Shown: in pieces, positions 54,114-63,001 of the stretch
Position numbering within the stretch: the first letter of the stretch is position 1
Layout: the number at the start of each line of letters is the position of its first letter
Origin: an uncultured Fodinibius sp.
Lineage (GTDB): Bacteria; Bacteroidota; Rhodothermia; Balneolales; Balneolaceae
Length of the DNA stretch: 64,000 bases
Direction: 5' to 3'
NCBI GenBank assembly: GCA_913056235.1
Contig: CAJXMW010000002.1
Coordinates: 434,001-498,000 of the forward strand
The notes under the pieces: generated by a model
Seen by the model: the letters and a program-made list of their open reading frames with translations, nothing else
The model's database searches: none
What the model was told of the DNA's origin: nothing
Program-made: the position numbers and the translations under genes

Positions 54114-54142
54114 AAGGCACGTTGAGAAGACGTGCCTTTTTT
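54114..54142 (+). terminator. Intrinsic terminator after rpsO
   Basis: AAGGCACGT (54114-54122) and ACGTGCCTT (54130-54138) form a 9-bp stem with a 7-base loop, running into six T residues. It starts 6 bases past the rpsO stop. Confidence 0.93.
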
Positions 54143-54257
54143 ATAGTTCCCGCATTTTGGTGTGGGATTACCCTCCTGAGAATAGCAATGTGGGAATGTT
54201 GATGACATTCACATCGACAAGCATTACAATAACAATTTGAATTGAATTAGTATTACG

Positions 54258-56378
54258 ATGAAAGAAGATTTTAAAAGTGTAGAGTTTGCACCGGGAAAGA
54301 CGCTCTCAATGGAGACGGGCCGCCTTGCCAAGCAGGCCGATGGTGCAGTAGTTGTACGAATGGGCGATACAATGGTGTTGTGTACTGCTGTGAGTTCAAA
54401 AGAGCCTTCCGACAAGCCATTTTTCCCTTTAACAGTTGATCTGCGTGAGAGTTTTTCTGCGGGCGGTAAGTTTCCCGGCGGATTTATCAAGCGTGAAGGG
54501 CGCCCCAATGATAAAGAGATTTTGTCAAGTCGTCTGATCGACCGGAGTCTTCGGCCGCTTTTCCCGGATGGATATACGCATGACACTCAGATTATTTGTA
54601 AGGTGCTTTCTTCCGATGGTGAGCACAACGGCGATGTTCTTGGTGGTGTAGGAGCCTCTGCAGCGCTTCATATTTCGGATGTGCCTTTTGCCGGACCCAT
54701 TGCCGAAGTACGTGTTGGACGCATTGATGGTGAGTTTGTAATAAATCCCACCATGAGTGAGATGAAGAACAGCGATGTTGATATGGTGATTGGCGGGACG
54801 GCTGAAAGCGTCATCATGATGGAAGGAGAGATGGAAGAAATCTCAGAAGCAGATATGCTTGAAGCCATCAAAACTGCGCATGAATCCATTAAGAAACTTT
54901 GTGCTTTCCAGGAAGAACTCCGCGAAGAGTTTGGTAAAGAGAAACGTGAGTTTGAGCCTGAGCCCGTTGATGAAGACCTGAAAGCGAAGGTACATGAAAT
55001 TGGTGAAGAAAAGATTCGTGAAGTCGTTACCGAAGGACTTGGAAAAGAGGATTACAGCACCAAGCTGGACGAAGCCAAAGATGCCGTAGTTGAGGAGATA
55101 ACGGCTATTGAAGAGTACGAAGATGAGGAAGGAACTATTCAGGATATTCTTTCTAAGATTGAAAAGAAAGAACTTCGAACCTTAATTCTGGAGAAGAAAC
55201 GCCGTATTGATGGTCGTTCTCCGGAGGACGTCCGTGATATCTGGAGCCAAGTAGGATACTTAGCCAGAACACATGGATCTGCCATCTTTACTCGTGGCGA
55301 AACGCAGGCCCTTGTGTCTGTTACGCTCGGTACTCAAAAAGATGCACAGGCTATTGATACGCTTCTAAAGGAAGAAGATAAAAAGTTCTTCCTCCACTAT
55401 AACTTCCCCAACTTTAGCGTGGGTGAAGCTGGATATATGAGAGGACCCGGCCGACGTGAAATTGGTCACGGTCACTTGGCCGAAAGTGCCATTAGCCAGA
55501 TGATGCCAACTTTCGATGAATTTGGATACGTCATCCGCGTGATTTCTGATATTACCGAATCCAATGGCTCATCTTCTATGGCTTCCGTTTGTGGAGGCTC
55601 GATGGCCCTGATGGATGCTGGCGTTCCGCTGAAGAAACCGGTAGCCGGTATTGCAATGGGAATGATCGTTGGAGATGATGAAGAAGTTGTACTTTCTGAT
55701 ATCCGTGGCGAAGAAGACTTCATGGGCGACATGGACTTCAAGACGGCCGGTACCCGCGACGGTATCACGGCTTGCCAGATGGATATGAAGGTAAGCGGCA
55801 TTTCCTTCGAGAAGCTTGAAGAAGCTCTTGAGCAAGCTCGTCAGGGACGCAATCACATTCTCGATAAAATGGAAGAAACAATCTCTGAGCCGCGTGAAAG
55901 AATTTCTGAGCATGCTCCGCAATTTCTTAACATGGAAATTGATGCAGATGATATCGGTTCTGTGATTGGACCGGGCGGTAAAGTGATTCAGACGCTCCAG
56001 AAAGAAACGGATACTGAAATCTGGGTAGAAGAAGATGAAGAGCGAGAAGTTGGCAAGATTACGATTACGGCCGACGCGCTTTCCAAGGCTGAAGAAGCCA
56101 AGAAACGCATCCAGGGTATTATTGGTCACCTCGAAGAGGGTGCCACTTACCACGGTACGGTAAAAGCCATTAAAGAGTACGGTGCTTTTGTTGAGATTGT
56201 ACCGGGCAAAGATGGCCTGCTGCACGTTTCTGAAATCAACCACACACACGTTGATAATGTACGCGATGTGCTTTCAGTGGGTGATGAGCTGGATGTGAAG
56301 CTGCTTAAAGTGGAACACGGCGGTAAGCTGCGACTTTCTCGCAAAGCACTGCTTCCCAAAGACGGAGATAACAACTAA
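54258..56378 (+). CDS. pnp: Polyribonucleotide nucleotidyltransferase (PNPase)
   Basis: Phosphorolytic 3'-5' exoribonuclease. 706 residues. Two RNase PH domains (FAPGKTLSMETGRLAKQADG with KREGRPNDKEILSSRLIDRSLRPLFP, and RRIDGRSPEDVRDIWSQVG with GSSSMASVCGGSMALMDAG), a helical linker, a KH domain (DADDIGSVIGPGGKVIQTLQ) and an S1 domain (GTVKAIKEYGAFVEIVPGKDGLLHVSE) are all present in order. Normal length; ended by the hairpin at 56414. Confidence 0.98.
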   Translation: MKEDFKSVEFAPGKTLSMETGRLAKQADGAVVVRMGDTMVLCTAVSSKEPSDKPFFPLTVDLRESFSAGGKFPGGFIKREGRPNDKEILSSRLIDRSLRPLFPDGYTHDTQIICKVLSSDGEHNGDVLGGVGASAALHISDVPFAGPIAEVRVGRIDGEFVINPTMSEMKNSDVDMVIGGTAESVIMMEGEMEEISEADMLEAIKTAHESIKKLCAFQEELREEFGKEKREFEPEPVDEDLKAKVHEIGEEKIREVVTEGLGKEDYSTKLDEAKDAVVEEITAIEEYEDEEGTIQDILSKIEKKELRTLILEKKRRIDGRSPEDVRDIWSQVGYLARTHGSAIFTRGETQALVSVTLGTQKDAQAIDTLLKEEDKKFFLHYNFPNFSVGEAGYMRGPGRREIGHGHLAESAISQMMPTFDEFGYVIRVISDITESNGSSSMASVCGGSMALMDAGVPLKKPVAGIAMGMIVGDDEEVVLSDIRGEEDFMGDMDFKTAGTRDGITACQMDMKVSGISFEKLEEALEQARQGRNHILDKMEETISEPRERISEHAPQFLNMEIDADDIGSVIGPGGKVIQTLQKETDTEIWVEEDEEREVGKITITADALSKAEEAKKRIQGIIGHLEEGATYHGTVKAIKEYGAFVEIVPGKDGLLHVSEINHTHVDNVRDVLSVGDELDVKLLKVEHGGKLRLSRKALLPKDGDNN

Positions 56379-56413
56379 GCTTATCTTATCTTCATAAAAT
56401 AGTCTTACATTAG

Positions 56414-56449
56414 CGCCATCTCGATTCTTCGGGGTGGCGTTTTGTTTTA
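56414..56449 (+). terminator. Probable intrinsic terminator after pnp
   Basis: CGCCATC (56414-56420) pairs with GGTGGCG (56433-56439), 7 bp with one G-U and a 12-base loop, followed by TTTTGTTTT. It lies 35 bases past the pnp stop. Confidence 0.75.
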
Positions 56450-56458
56450 GGATATAGT

Positions 56459-56539
56459 TGTCATCTCGACCGCTGGGAGAGACCTTTGTTTTGATAAAGA
56501 GTTTTGAAACATAGATTTCTCACCCCGTTCGAAATGACA
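56459..56539. repeat. Intergenic palindromic repeat of the TGTCATYTCGA family
   Basis: TGTCATCTCGACCG at 56459-56472 and CGTTCGAAATGACA at 56526-56539 are 14-base inverted ends matching at 12 positions; the interior also pairs partly (GGGAGA near one end, TCTCACCC near the other). An 81-base element that would fold into one long imperfect hairpin. Related copies lie at 241-268 and 61809-61843. Confidence 0.7.
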
Positions 56540-56600
56540 GTATTATTAGTAAAATATTAGCTAAAAGGGGTTGTACTCCCGTTTAAATATTAATACTTCT

Positions 56601-57860
56601 ATGAGCTCAACAAAGAATTTGAAAGAAATTGATTTTGTAAACAAGACTACGCTGGATAATGGACTCAAAATTGTTACAGAACATGTCGAGAGCGTCAAGA
56701 GTGTGGCAGTCGGTATCTGGGCCCAAACCGGTAGCCGTAATGAAACGCATCGTATGGCCGGCGTCACTCATTTTTTAGAGCATATGCTTTTTAAGGGAAC
56801 TGAAAACCGCTCCTCGCTCGATATTGCCATGAGTATGGAATCGGTTGGCGGTTATTTGAACGCATTTACCTCGTCCGAATACACCTGCTACTATTCGCGA
56901 TGCCTGAATACACAGCTCGAGCGTGCGCTGGATGTGCTTTCGGATATGGTGTTGCATCCATCTTTTCCAAAAGATGAGATCCAGAAGGAGAAAAAGGTGG
57001 TTATCGAGGAAATGAAGATGTACCGCGACAGTCCGGATGACTACCTGTTTGAGCAGTTCAGTGGTCATGTGTTTAAGGGACATCCACTCGGCAACTCCAC
57101 ACTCGGTTTTGAGGATACGGTTGCGGCTTTTGAGCGACAGGATCTCTACGATTATATGGAAGAGCGCTATCAACCAGACAACCTCTTGGTTTCGGTAGCA
57201 GGGAACGTCGATCACAACAGGGTAGTAGAATTAGTGAGCGATTATTTTAGTGAGGTAGAACCGAAGGAGACGGTAGAAAGAAATCCTGAAATACCTGAGC
57301 ACCAGCCCGATAAGGTCGAGTTGCGAAAGCCTATCGAGCAGACGCACCTCATCAGCGGGCGTCGGGGTCTGCACTACAATCACGATGATAAATATCGGTT
57401 GTTGTTGGCGAATACGGTGTTGGGCGGGGGCATGAGCTCGCGGCTGCATCAAAATGTGCGCGAAAAGTATGGTTACTGCTATAATATTACGTCCTTCAAT
57501 CAGTCGTACCAGGATACCGGACTGTACGGTATTTATGTGGGTACGGACAAAGATTATGTGAATCACGTGCGGGAGCTCATTGAGGCTGAGCTTGACAAGC
57601 TAAAGCAGGATCCCATCCCGGAAAAGGAACTGGCAGAGGCCAAGGCACAGCTCAAAGGTAAGCTGATGCTGTCTGTAGAAAGTATGAGTAACCGGATGTC
57701 ACGGCTGGCTAAAAGCGAGATCTATTTTAACCGCTTTGTGACGCTCGATGAGCTACAGGAGAAAATTGATGCCGTGGAAGCTGACCAGGTTCAAGATTTT
57801 GCACAGAATTTCTTTGACAATGATACTTTCTCGGAAGCACTGTTGCTTCCCGAAGAATAG
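56601..57860 (+). CDS. M16 family zinc metallopeptidase (pitrilysin/processing-peptidase type)
   Basis: A 419-residue zinc protease. The inverted zinc motif HFLEH is at residues 57-61, with the distal Glu in the helix VVIEEMKMYRDSPDDYLFEQF. Later GRRGLHYNHDDKYRLLLANTVLGGGMSSRLHQNVREK is typical of the second half. No signal peptide, so cytoplasmic. I start it at the ATG at 56601 (a TTG ten codons earlier is in frame but lacks support). Family members follow pnp in many Bacteroidota-like genomes. Confidence 0.92.
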   Translation: MSSTKNLKEIDFVNKTTLDNGLKIVTEHVESVKSVAVGIWAQTGSRNETHRMAGVTHFLEHMLFKGTENRSSLDIAMSMESVGGYLNAFTSSEYTCYYSRCLNTQLERALDVLSDMVLHPSFPKDEIQKEKKVVIEEMKMYRDSPDDYLFEQFSGHVFKGHPLGNSTLGFEDTVAAFERQDLYDYMEERYQPDNLLVSVAGNVDHNRVVELVSDYFSEVEPKETVERNPEIPEHQPDKVELRKPIEQTHLISGRRGLHYNHDDKYRLLLANTVLGGGMSSRLHQNVREKYGYCYNITSFNQSYQDTGLYGIYVGTDKDYVNHVRELIEAELDKLKQDPIPEKELAEAKAQLKGKLMLSVESMSNRMSRLAKSEIYFNRFVTLDELQEKIDAVEADQVQDFAQNFFDNDTFSEALLLPEE

Positions 57861-57963
57861 TTGCCAATAGATTTCGAGTCTGATCAGAAATGGTTAGATT
57901 CGACCTCATTTAAAAACCTGATAGCGTTTGGGTTTGACTTGTTATAGTTTTCAGGTAATAGAA

Positions 57964-58057
57964 AACCTAAGGCCGTAAGGTTAGTTGGGATCTTACAGCT
58001 TTAAAGAAGTATTTTCAGAACGAGATTAATGCTGTTAGGTCCTGTGGGCGCTAACAG
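57964..58057. repeat. Two small palindromes in the M16-asnS spacer
   Basis: AACCT (57964-57968) with AGGTT (57978-57982), and CTGTTAG (58032-58038) with CTAACAG (58051-58057), are inverted repeats in the 238-base gap. Their ACCTAA/CTAACAGG words are alike, suggesting copies of one short repeat. No U-run follows, so they are not ordinary terminators. Confidence 0.5.
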
Positions 58058-58098
58058 GTTCAGGTTATCATTTTAACAACAAATTATTTGAAAGAAGC

Positions 58099-59595
58099 AT
58101 GGTTTATATCAGCAATCTGTCTGATCACGTCGATGAAGAAGTAACTCTTAAAGGCTGGGTGTATAATTATCGAAGCAGTGGAAGTATTTATTTCGTTGAA
58201 ATGCGTGACGGCTCCGGTATTTGTCAATGTGTGGTGGCGCAAGATGCCGTGAGTGAAGAAGCTTGGGAGCAGACGGAAGCGCTGCGTCAAGAAACCTCGC
58301 TTGAAATAACCGGCCAAGTGGTAGAAGATGAGCGAAGTATTGGTGGTTACGAGTTACAGGTTACCAATCTAAACATATATCAAATTGCAGAGGATTATCC
58401 TATTACGCCCAAAGATCACGGCGTAGATTTTCTGATGGAGAACCGTCACTTGTGGTTGCGCAGTCAAAAGCAGTGGGCCGCTATGCGCGTGCGCAATGAG
58501 ATTATTTACGCTATCCATACTTTTTTCCAGGAGCGTGGTTTTGTGCAGATGGATGCGCCAATCTTTACCGGCAACGCGGCTGAGGGCACGACCAATCTCT
58601 TTGAGACTGAATACTTTGATGATTCGGCTTACCTGACGCAGTCAGGACAGCTCTACGGCGAAGCCATGGCCATGGCACACGGACTGATTTATACCTTTGG
58701 GCCAACCTTTCGAGCGGAGAAAAGCAAGACCCGCCGGCACCTGACTGAGTTTTGGATGATCGAGCCGGAGATGGCGTTTTATGATCTACAGATGAATATG
58801 GATCTTGCCGAAGATTTTATCCGATTTATTGTAAAGCGTGTTCTGGATCGTCGTCCTAAAGAGCTGGAAATCCTCGAGCGTGACACTGAGACGCTCCGAA
58901 AGACGGTTGAAGAGGACTACCCACGCATCTCATACACCGAGGCTGTTGAGCAGCTTAAGAGCGACGAAATGGATGAGATGTTGGATCAGATGGTTGAGGA
59001 TCGAGAGAAGGAATACGCAGAGCTTGAAAAAGAACGCGACGAGATCGAGAAGGAACGGGGGCAGGCTAAGAAATGGCGAAAAGCCCAGATCGATCAGCGA
59101 GTAAAAGAAATTGGCATCCGTATGGATGAGATTGAAGAAGATCTGCGTAACATTCCCGACTGGAGAGAATCGGCACTCAATTTTGAGTGGGGCGAAGATT
59201 TTGGTGGCAGCGACGAAACCTTGCTGACCATGAAATATGATACCCCTCTAATTGTGCACCGATTCCCGGCGGATATTAAAGCTTTCTACATGAAGCGTGA
59301 TCCCGAGGACGAAAAACTGGCACTGGCTTGTGATATGTTGGCCCCTGAGGGATACGGTGAGATCATTGGCGGCAGCGAGCGCGAGGAGGATCTCGAAACG
59401 CTCCGCAAGCGAATCAATGAGCATGGATTATCAGAAGACACGTTCCAGTGGTACATGGATCTGCGCAAATACGGATCGGTTCCGCACTCTGGCTTTGGAC
59501 TTGGATTAGAGCGAACAGTAGCATGGCTCTGTGGCTTGGATCACGTCCGCGAAACCATCCCATTCCCCCGCATGATGGGACGACTGACACCTTAA
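58099..59595 (+). CDS. asnS: Asparagine-tRNA ligase with a coiled-coil insertion
   Basis: Charges tRNA-Asn. 498 residues against about 465 for the E. coli enzyme. The OB-fold anticodon domain (residues 1-110, VTLKGWVYNYRSSGSIYFVEMRDGSG in two parts) precedes the class II core: motif 2 FRAEKSKTRRHLTEFWMIEPE and motif 3 GFGLGLERTVAWLCGL. Between them, residues about 285-355 are an extra Glu/Lys/Arg-rich helical segment (VEDREKEYAELEKERDEIEK and on) predicted as coiled coil, absent from the usual enzyme. The following ADIKAFYMKRDPED is conserved. Confidence 0.96.
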   Translation: MVYISNLSDHVDEEVTLKGWVYNYRSSGSIYFVEMRDGSGICQCVVAQDAVSEEAWEQTEALRQETSLEITGQVVEDERSIGGYELQVTNLNIYQIAEDYPITPKDHGVDFLMENRHLWLRSQKQWAAMRVRNEIIYAIHTFFQERGFVQMDAPIFTGNAAEGTTNLFETEYFDDSAYLTQSGQLYGEAMAMAHGLIYTFGPTFRAEKSKTRRHLTEFWMIEPEMAFYDLQMNMDLAEDFIRFIVKRVLDRRPKELEILERDTETLRKTVEEDYPRISYTEAVEQLKSDEMDEMLDQMVEDREKEYAELEKERDEIEKERGQAKKWRKAQIDQRVKEIGIRMDEIEEDLRNIPDWRESALNFEWGEDFGGSDETLLTMKYDTPLIVHRFPADIKAFYMKRDPEDEKLALACDMLAPEGYGEIIGGSEREEDLETLRKRINEHGLSEDTFQWYMDLRKYGSVPHSGFGLGLERTVAWLCGLDHVRETIPFPRMMGRLTP

Positions 59596-59597
59596 TT

Positions 59598-59659
59598 TTA
59601 GCTTTCAGTCTTCAGCGCTTGGCTTTCAGACTAGCTGAGTGCTGATGGCTGAAAACTAA
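59598..59659. repeat. 62-base imperfect hairpin element between asnS and holA
   Basis: TTAGCTTTCAGTC (59598-59610) and GGCTGAAAACTAA (59647-59659) are inverted with 11 of 13 matching; TCAGCGCT (59612-59619) and AGTGCTGA (59638-59645) form a nested arm with 7 of 8 matching. It fills the gap between the asnS stop and the holA ATG (59670), so it may also shape the holA leader. Confidence 0.65.
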
Positions 59660-59669
59660 CAGCTTTAAC

Positions 59670-60728
59670 ATGGCCAAAAAGACCAGCATAGAACTGTACT
59701 CCGAGGTACTGAGCGAGCTTCGTTCAGACGACCGACAGCCCGTGTATTTTTTCTATGGGGAAGAGGAGTTCTTTTTGGATAAATTGCAGGAGGCTGTAGA
59801 GAAGCTTGTGCCCGAGGATCAGAAAGACTTCAATTTTGATCTGCTATACGGTCGCGATGTTACGCCTGAAAAAGTCCTGTCGATTATCCGCAGCTATCCT
59901 ATGATGGCCGAGAAGCGCGTCGTGATCCTTAGGGATTTTAAGGAGCTGGATGGCTATGGAGCCCAGGCCGAAGGGTACCAGGGAGAGATTAATGATTTCA
60001 TTCCCTATCTCGAACAGCCGAATCCTGCTACACTGTTTGTTTGTATCGATACTAAAAAACCCTCTGGTCGTACGAAAATTGGCAAAGCATTTAAAAAGCA
60101 TTCTGGATTTTACGAATTCGAAGAAGTGCCCGACTACCGCCTACCTGACTGGATTATCAGTTGGGCTCAAAAACAGCATCATAAAAAGATTGAACCGCCA
60201 GCTGCCCAGATGCTGGCACAATATGTGGGCAACAGTCTTAAGCTACTGTCCACAGAAATAGATAAGGTGTGCACTTTTGTGGACACTTCTGAAACCATCC
60301 AAGAGAACCATATAAAAAAAATAATCGGCCTATATCGCGAATATTCGGTGTTTGAGCTCAAAGACGCCATATTCGATCGCGATCTGGAGCAGGCCCTGTT
60401 TATCGCGGAACAGATGTTGCAGCATTCTAAAGCGAACACGGGAGAAATTATTCGTTCCGTGGGGTTCTTTTACAATGTGTTTTCAAACATCTGGCAAATA
60501 CGCCGGTTAGCTGGACAGGGTAATTCCAAGCGACAAGTTCAAGAAACTTTAGGTATCAGCAACAACTGGTACTTCAACAAGCTTTGGAAAGATGCTTCAG
60601 CTTTTCAACTGGCCGAGATGCCCAAAATATTTGAAGCACTTTTGGATGCCGATCGAGCTTCGAAAGGCTTCACCAAAATGGACCCCTCGACGATACTTCT
60701 CCTGATGATTAAGCGGATCATCAGTTAG
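59670..60728 (+). CDS. holA: DNA polymerase III subunit delta
   Basis: Clamp-loader subunit that opens the beta clamp. 352 residues. PVYFFYGEEEFFLDKLQEAV near the start, YPMMAEKRVVILRDF, FVCIDTKKPSGRTKIGKAF, and the helical collar with LKLLSTEIDKVCTFVD and VGFFYNVFSNIWQIRRLAGQG match the HolA family. Normal length; not tightly linked to its neighbours. Confidence 0.94.
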   Translation: MAKKTSIELYSEVLSELRSDDRQPVYFFYGEEEFFLDKLQEAVEKLVPEDQKDFNFDLLYGRDVTPEKVLSIIRSYPMMAEKRVVILRDFKELDGYGAQAEGYQGEINDFIPYLEQPNPATLFVCIDTKKPSGRTKIGKAFKKHSGFYEFEEVPDYRLPDWIISWAQKQHHKKIEPPAAQMLAQYVGNSLKLLSTEIDKVCTFVDTSETIQENHIKKIIGLYREYSVFELKDAIFDRDLEQALFIAEQMLQHSKANTGEIIRSVGFFYNVFSNIWQIRRLAGQGNSKRQVQETLGISNNWYFNKLWKDASAFQLAEMPKIFEALLDADRASKGFTKMDPSTILLLMIKRIIS

Positions 60729-60802
60729 TATATCACTATTTCGATTTATTGGAAGGCTGATGACCCGGTAATTATTAACTGCAACAAAAGTTGGGGTCAT
60801 TT

Positions 60803-61417
60803 ATGCAAGCTGTTTCAAGAGCTGAACTTCAAAAGATGTCGGACGAAGATTTGATGGAAAAATTTCAATCTGGGTACGAACAGGCTTTTAATCTCTTAGT
60901 AGATAGATATCAGGATCGGTTGCACAATTTTCTGTATCGCTATACACACAATCACCAGGATTGTGAAGACTTGGTACAAGAAACATTTTTCCGTGTTTTT
61001 CGCAGTCGTGATTCTTATGAGCGTATTGCTAAATTTTCTACATGGATGTACACCATTGCCATTAATCTGGCAAAGAGCCTATACAAAAAGAAAAAGCGCA
61101 TGACGAAAGTCACCATCCACAAAGATCCGGATGATTCCGAGGATCGTCCCATGAAATTGGAGGACACGGATATCCTGCCGGATGACTCGCTGCACGAAAA
61201 AATGTGCATTGATGAGCTTGAGAAGGCACTTATGAAGCTTAGCGAAGATTTTCGTGAAGTAGTTGTATTGCGTGATATCCAGCAGTTGTCGTACGAAGAA
61301 ATTGCTGAAATTGCCGACCTGCCCATGGGTACGGTCAAGTCACGAATCAACCGTGGACGGGCACAACTTCAAGAATTATTAGAAAATTATTATCAGCCTG
61401 AAACAATTTCAGCTTAG
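60803..61417 (+). CDS. ECF-type RNA polymerase sigma factor
   Basis: A 204-residue sigma-70 family factor with only regions 2 and 4. Region 2 holds LLVDRYQDRLHNFLYRYTHNHQDCEDLVQETFFRVFRSRDSY (divided by conserved Asp and Glu), and region 4 holds LSEDFREVVVLRDIQQLSYEE with IAEIADLPMGTVKSRINRGRAQLQELL. A charged linker (about residues 100-130) separates them. Start at the ATG at 60803; the TTG at 60791 in frame is not needed. A small anti-sigma-like gene follows after 63 bases, so the pair probably forms a switch. Confidence 0.94.
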   Translation: MQAVSRAELQKMSDEDLMEKFQSGYEQAFNLLVDRYQDRLHNFLYRYTHNHQDCEDLVQETFFRVFRSRDSYERIAKFSTWMYTIAINLAKSLYKKKKRMTKVTIHKDPDDSEDRPMKLEDTDILPDDSLHEKMCIDELEKALMKLSEDFREVVVLRDIQQLSYEEIAEIADLPMGTVKSRINRGRAQLQELLENYYQPETISA

Positions 61418-61480
61418 CTCGGTTAGAGGGTAGTAGATAAAGGTTTGAACTTGTCCCAGAATCTATTACCCTCTATACCC

Positions 61481-61696
61481 ATGAAATCTACAGCATTTGA
61501 TTCCGATACCGTCCTGACTGAATTTCTAACCGATTATCTCGATGGGAATTTGAGCACTGCCGAGCGTGAATCCTTTGAGGAATACTTGTCAAAGAATAAA
61601 GACGAGCGCAACTTTATGCGCAAAGCCCTTAAGGGGAAGAAAGCATTGACCCGGTTAGCCAAGCACATCAATAATAAGCCATCGGTTACTGCTTAA
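61481..61696 (+). CDS. Small anti-sigma-like protein without the zinc motif
   Basis: A 71-residue soluble protein with the helix pattern of anti-sigma N-terminal domains: LTEFLTDYLDGNLSTAERES then FEEYLSKNKDERNFMRKAL. The His-x3-Cys-x2-Cys of zinc anti-sigma domains is absent and there is no membrane helix. I take the ATG at 61481, since the frame from the TTG at 61445 gives only an odd leader. Position right after the ECF sigma gene supports a regulatory role; it could also be a sigma-binding adaptor. Confidence 0.7.
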   Translation: MKSTAFDSDTVLTEFLTDYLDGNLSTAERESFEEYLSKNKDERNFMRKALKGKKALTRLAKHINNKPSVTA

Positions 61697-61703
61697 GTTA
61701 CTC

Positions 61704-61730
61704 ATCTGACGACTGAGCTTGTCGTCTGAT
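61704..61730. repeat. Hairpin after the anti-sigma-like gene
   Basis: ATCTGACGAC (61704-61713) and GTCGTCTGAT (61721-61730) pair with one mismatch around a 7-base loop, 8 bases past the stop of the anti-sigma-like gene. No T run follows, so it is a weak terminator candidate or a 3' stabiliser. Confidence 0.5.
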
Positions 61731-61769
61731 AAGTCATCTGGATTTATAGCTCAAGGTATCTAGAAATGT

Positions 61770-61799
61770 AAAAAAGGTACCGAAGCGGAGCTACGGTAC
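61770..61799 (-). terminator. Intrinsic terminator of purC
   Basis: On the minus strand GTACCG and CGGTAC form a stem around an 11-base loop, followed by CTTTTTTAC. It lies about 50 bases past the purC stop, beyond an intergenic repeat. Confidence 0.75.
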
Positions 61800-61808
61800 T
61801 AGAGAGTC

Positions 61809-61843
61809 TTGTCATTTCGAGTGAAACGAGAAATCTTTGTCTT
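61809..61843. repeat. Copy of the TGTCATTTCGA intergenic repeat
   Basis: The sequence begins TTGTCATTTCGAGTGAAACG and continues to AGAAATCTTTGTC; ATTTC and GAAAT are its inverted ends. It lies between the purC stop (61847) and the purC terminator, so it would be transcribed in the purC 3' UTR. It is the same family as 56459-56539. Confidence 0.7.
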
Positions 61844-61846
61844 AAA

Positions 61847-62812
61847 TCAATACTTGTCAAAGACCTCTTTCAGCTCATCATTAAAGGTATTCATATCCAG
61901 AGGGGTGGGATCGAAGGATTGACCAGTGAGTTTCTCAAATAACTCCGTATATCGGTTATACACCTTGATGCGAAAGGCATCCGGCAGGTCCGGCAGGGTT
62001 TGTCCCTCTTTTCCCTGGAAACCGTGATCCATCAGCCACTCCCGTAAAAACTCTTTGGATAACTGTTTTTGCGGTTCTCCCTTTTCGAGTCGTTCCCCAT
62101 ATCCATCCGCATAAAAGTACCGCGAGGAATCGGCCGTATGAACCTCGTCAATAAGGGTTACTTCGCCATCGTGGAGCCCAAACTCGTACTTGGTATCTAC
62201 TAGGATGAGACCCTGCTGCTGGGCGATTTTTTGCCCGCGCTCAAATACCTTGAATGCTTTTTCGCGCACTTCCTCCCATATATCCGGGTCCACAATTTCT
62301 TGATCTAAAATCTCTTGCTCAGAGATATCCTCGTCGTGACCTTCTTCTGCCTTGGTTGCCGGAGTAAGAATAGGTTCCTCAAATTTTTGATTCTCGACCA
62401 TACCATCAGGTAACTCAACGCCGCAAAGGGTGCGCTTACCTGATTTATAGACGCGTGCTGCATGGCCTGTCAGGCAGGCACGAATGACCACTTCAATAGG
62501 GATAGGTTTGCATTTTTTAGCAATGGTCACGTTAGGGTGGGGCACGTCCACCACATGCGTGGCTACCAGATCATCCACTTTGTCAAAGGCGAAGGCTGCC
62601 AGCGAGTTGAGGATCTGTCCTTTGTAGGGGATGGACTGTTTCATGATGTGGTCAAAAGCTGAAATGCGGTCACTGGCTACAATCCCGATATTTTCATCCC
62701 CAAGAGAATACACATCGCGCACCTTGCCGCGATAGGGGGCGGGATACTCTGGGACGTCTGTTTGTGTGATACAATTATTCAGCGCGCTGGAATCGATGTC
62801 TGAGTTGGACAC
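61847..62812 (-). CDS. purC: Phosphoribosylaminoimidazole-succinocarboxamide synthase
   Basis: SAICAR synthetase of de novo purine synthesis: joins CAIR and aspartate using ATP. 321 residues, the longer (about 300-residue) type. YRGKVRDVYSLGDENIGIVASDRISAFDHIM, KCKPIPIEVVIRACLTGHAAR, LILVDTKYEFGLHDGEVTLIDEVHTADSSRY (each within the family's conserved blocks) are present. Divergent from crtB with a 189-base AT-rich gap. Confidence 0.97.
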   Translation of the reverse strand: MSNSDIDSSALNNCITQTDVPEYPAPYRGKVRDVYSLGDENIGIVASDRISAFDHIMKQSIPYKGQILNSLAAFAFDKVDDLVATHVVDVPHPNVTIAKKCKPIPIEVVIRACLTGHAARVYKSGKRTLCGVELPDGMVENQKFEEPILTPATKAEEGHDEDISEQEILDQEIVDPDIWEEVREKAFKVFERGQKIAQQQGLILVDTKYEFGLHDGEVTLIDEVHTADSSRYFYADGYGERLEKGEPQKQLSKEFLREWLMDHGFQGKEGQTLPDLPDAFRIKVYNRYTELFEKLTGQSFDPTPLDMNTFNDELKEVFDKY

Positions 62813-63001
62813 AGCAATACTATTTTTATTGAATATTTAATATCGATTGAAGATCAAAAAAAGTTTACAAGAATAGAAATGAGATGTAGGGATTTGTCTG
62901 TCATTATGAGGGTTAAAAAAGTTTAAAATTATAGTAGGAACTATTTGCTCATAAAAAAACATTTGATAATTGAATTAAGAACCAAAAAAAATTTTGGCCA
63001 A

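Noticed and set aside
53111-56249. Minus-strand frames of 174 and 226 codons opposite ribF and pnp
   Set aside because: Antisense to well-conserved genes, with no family motif and no start context.
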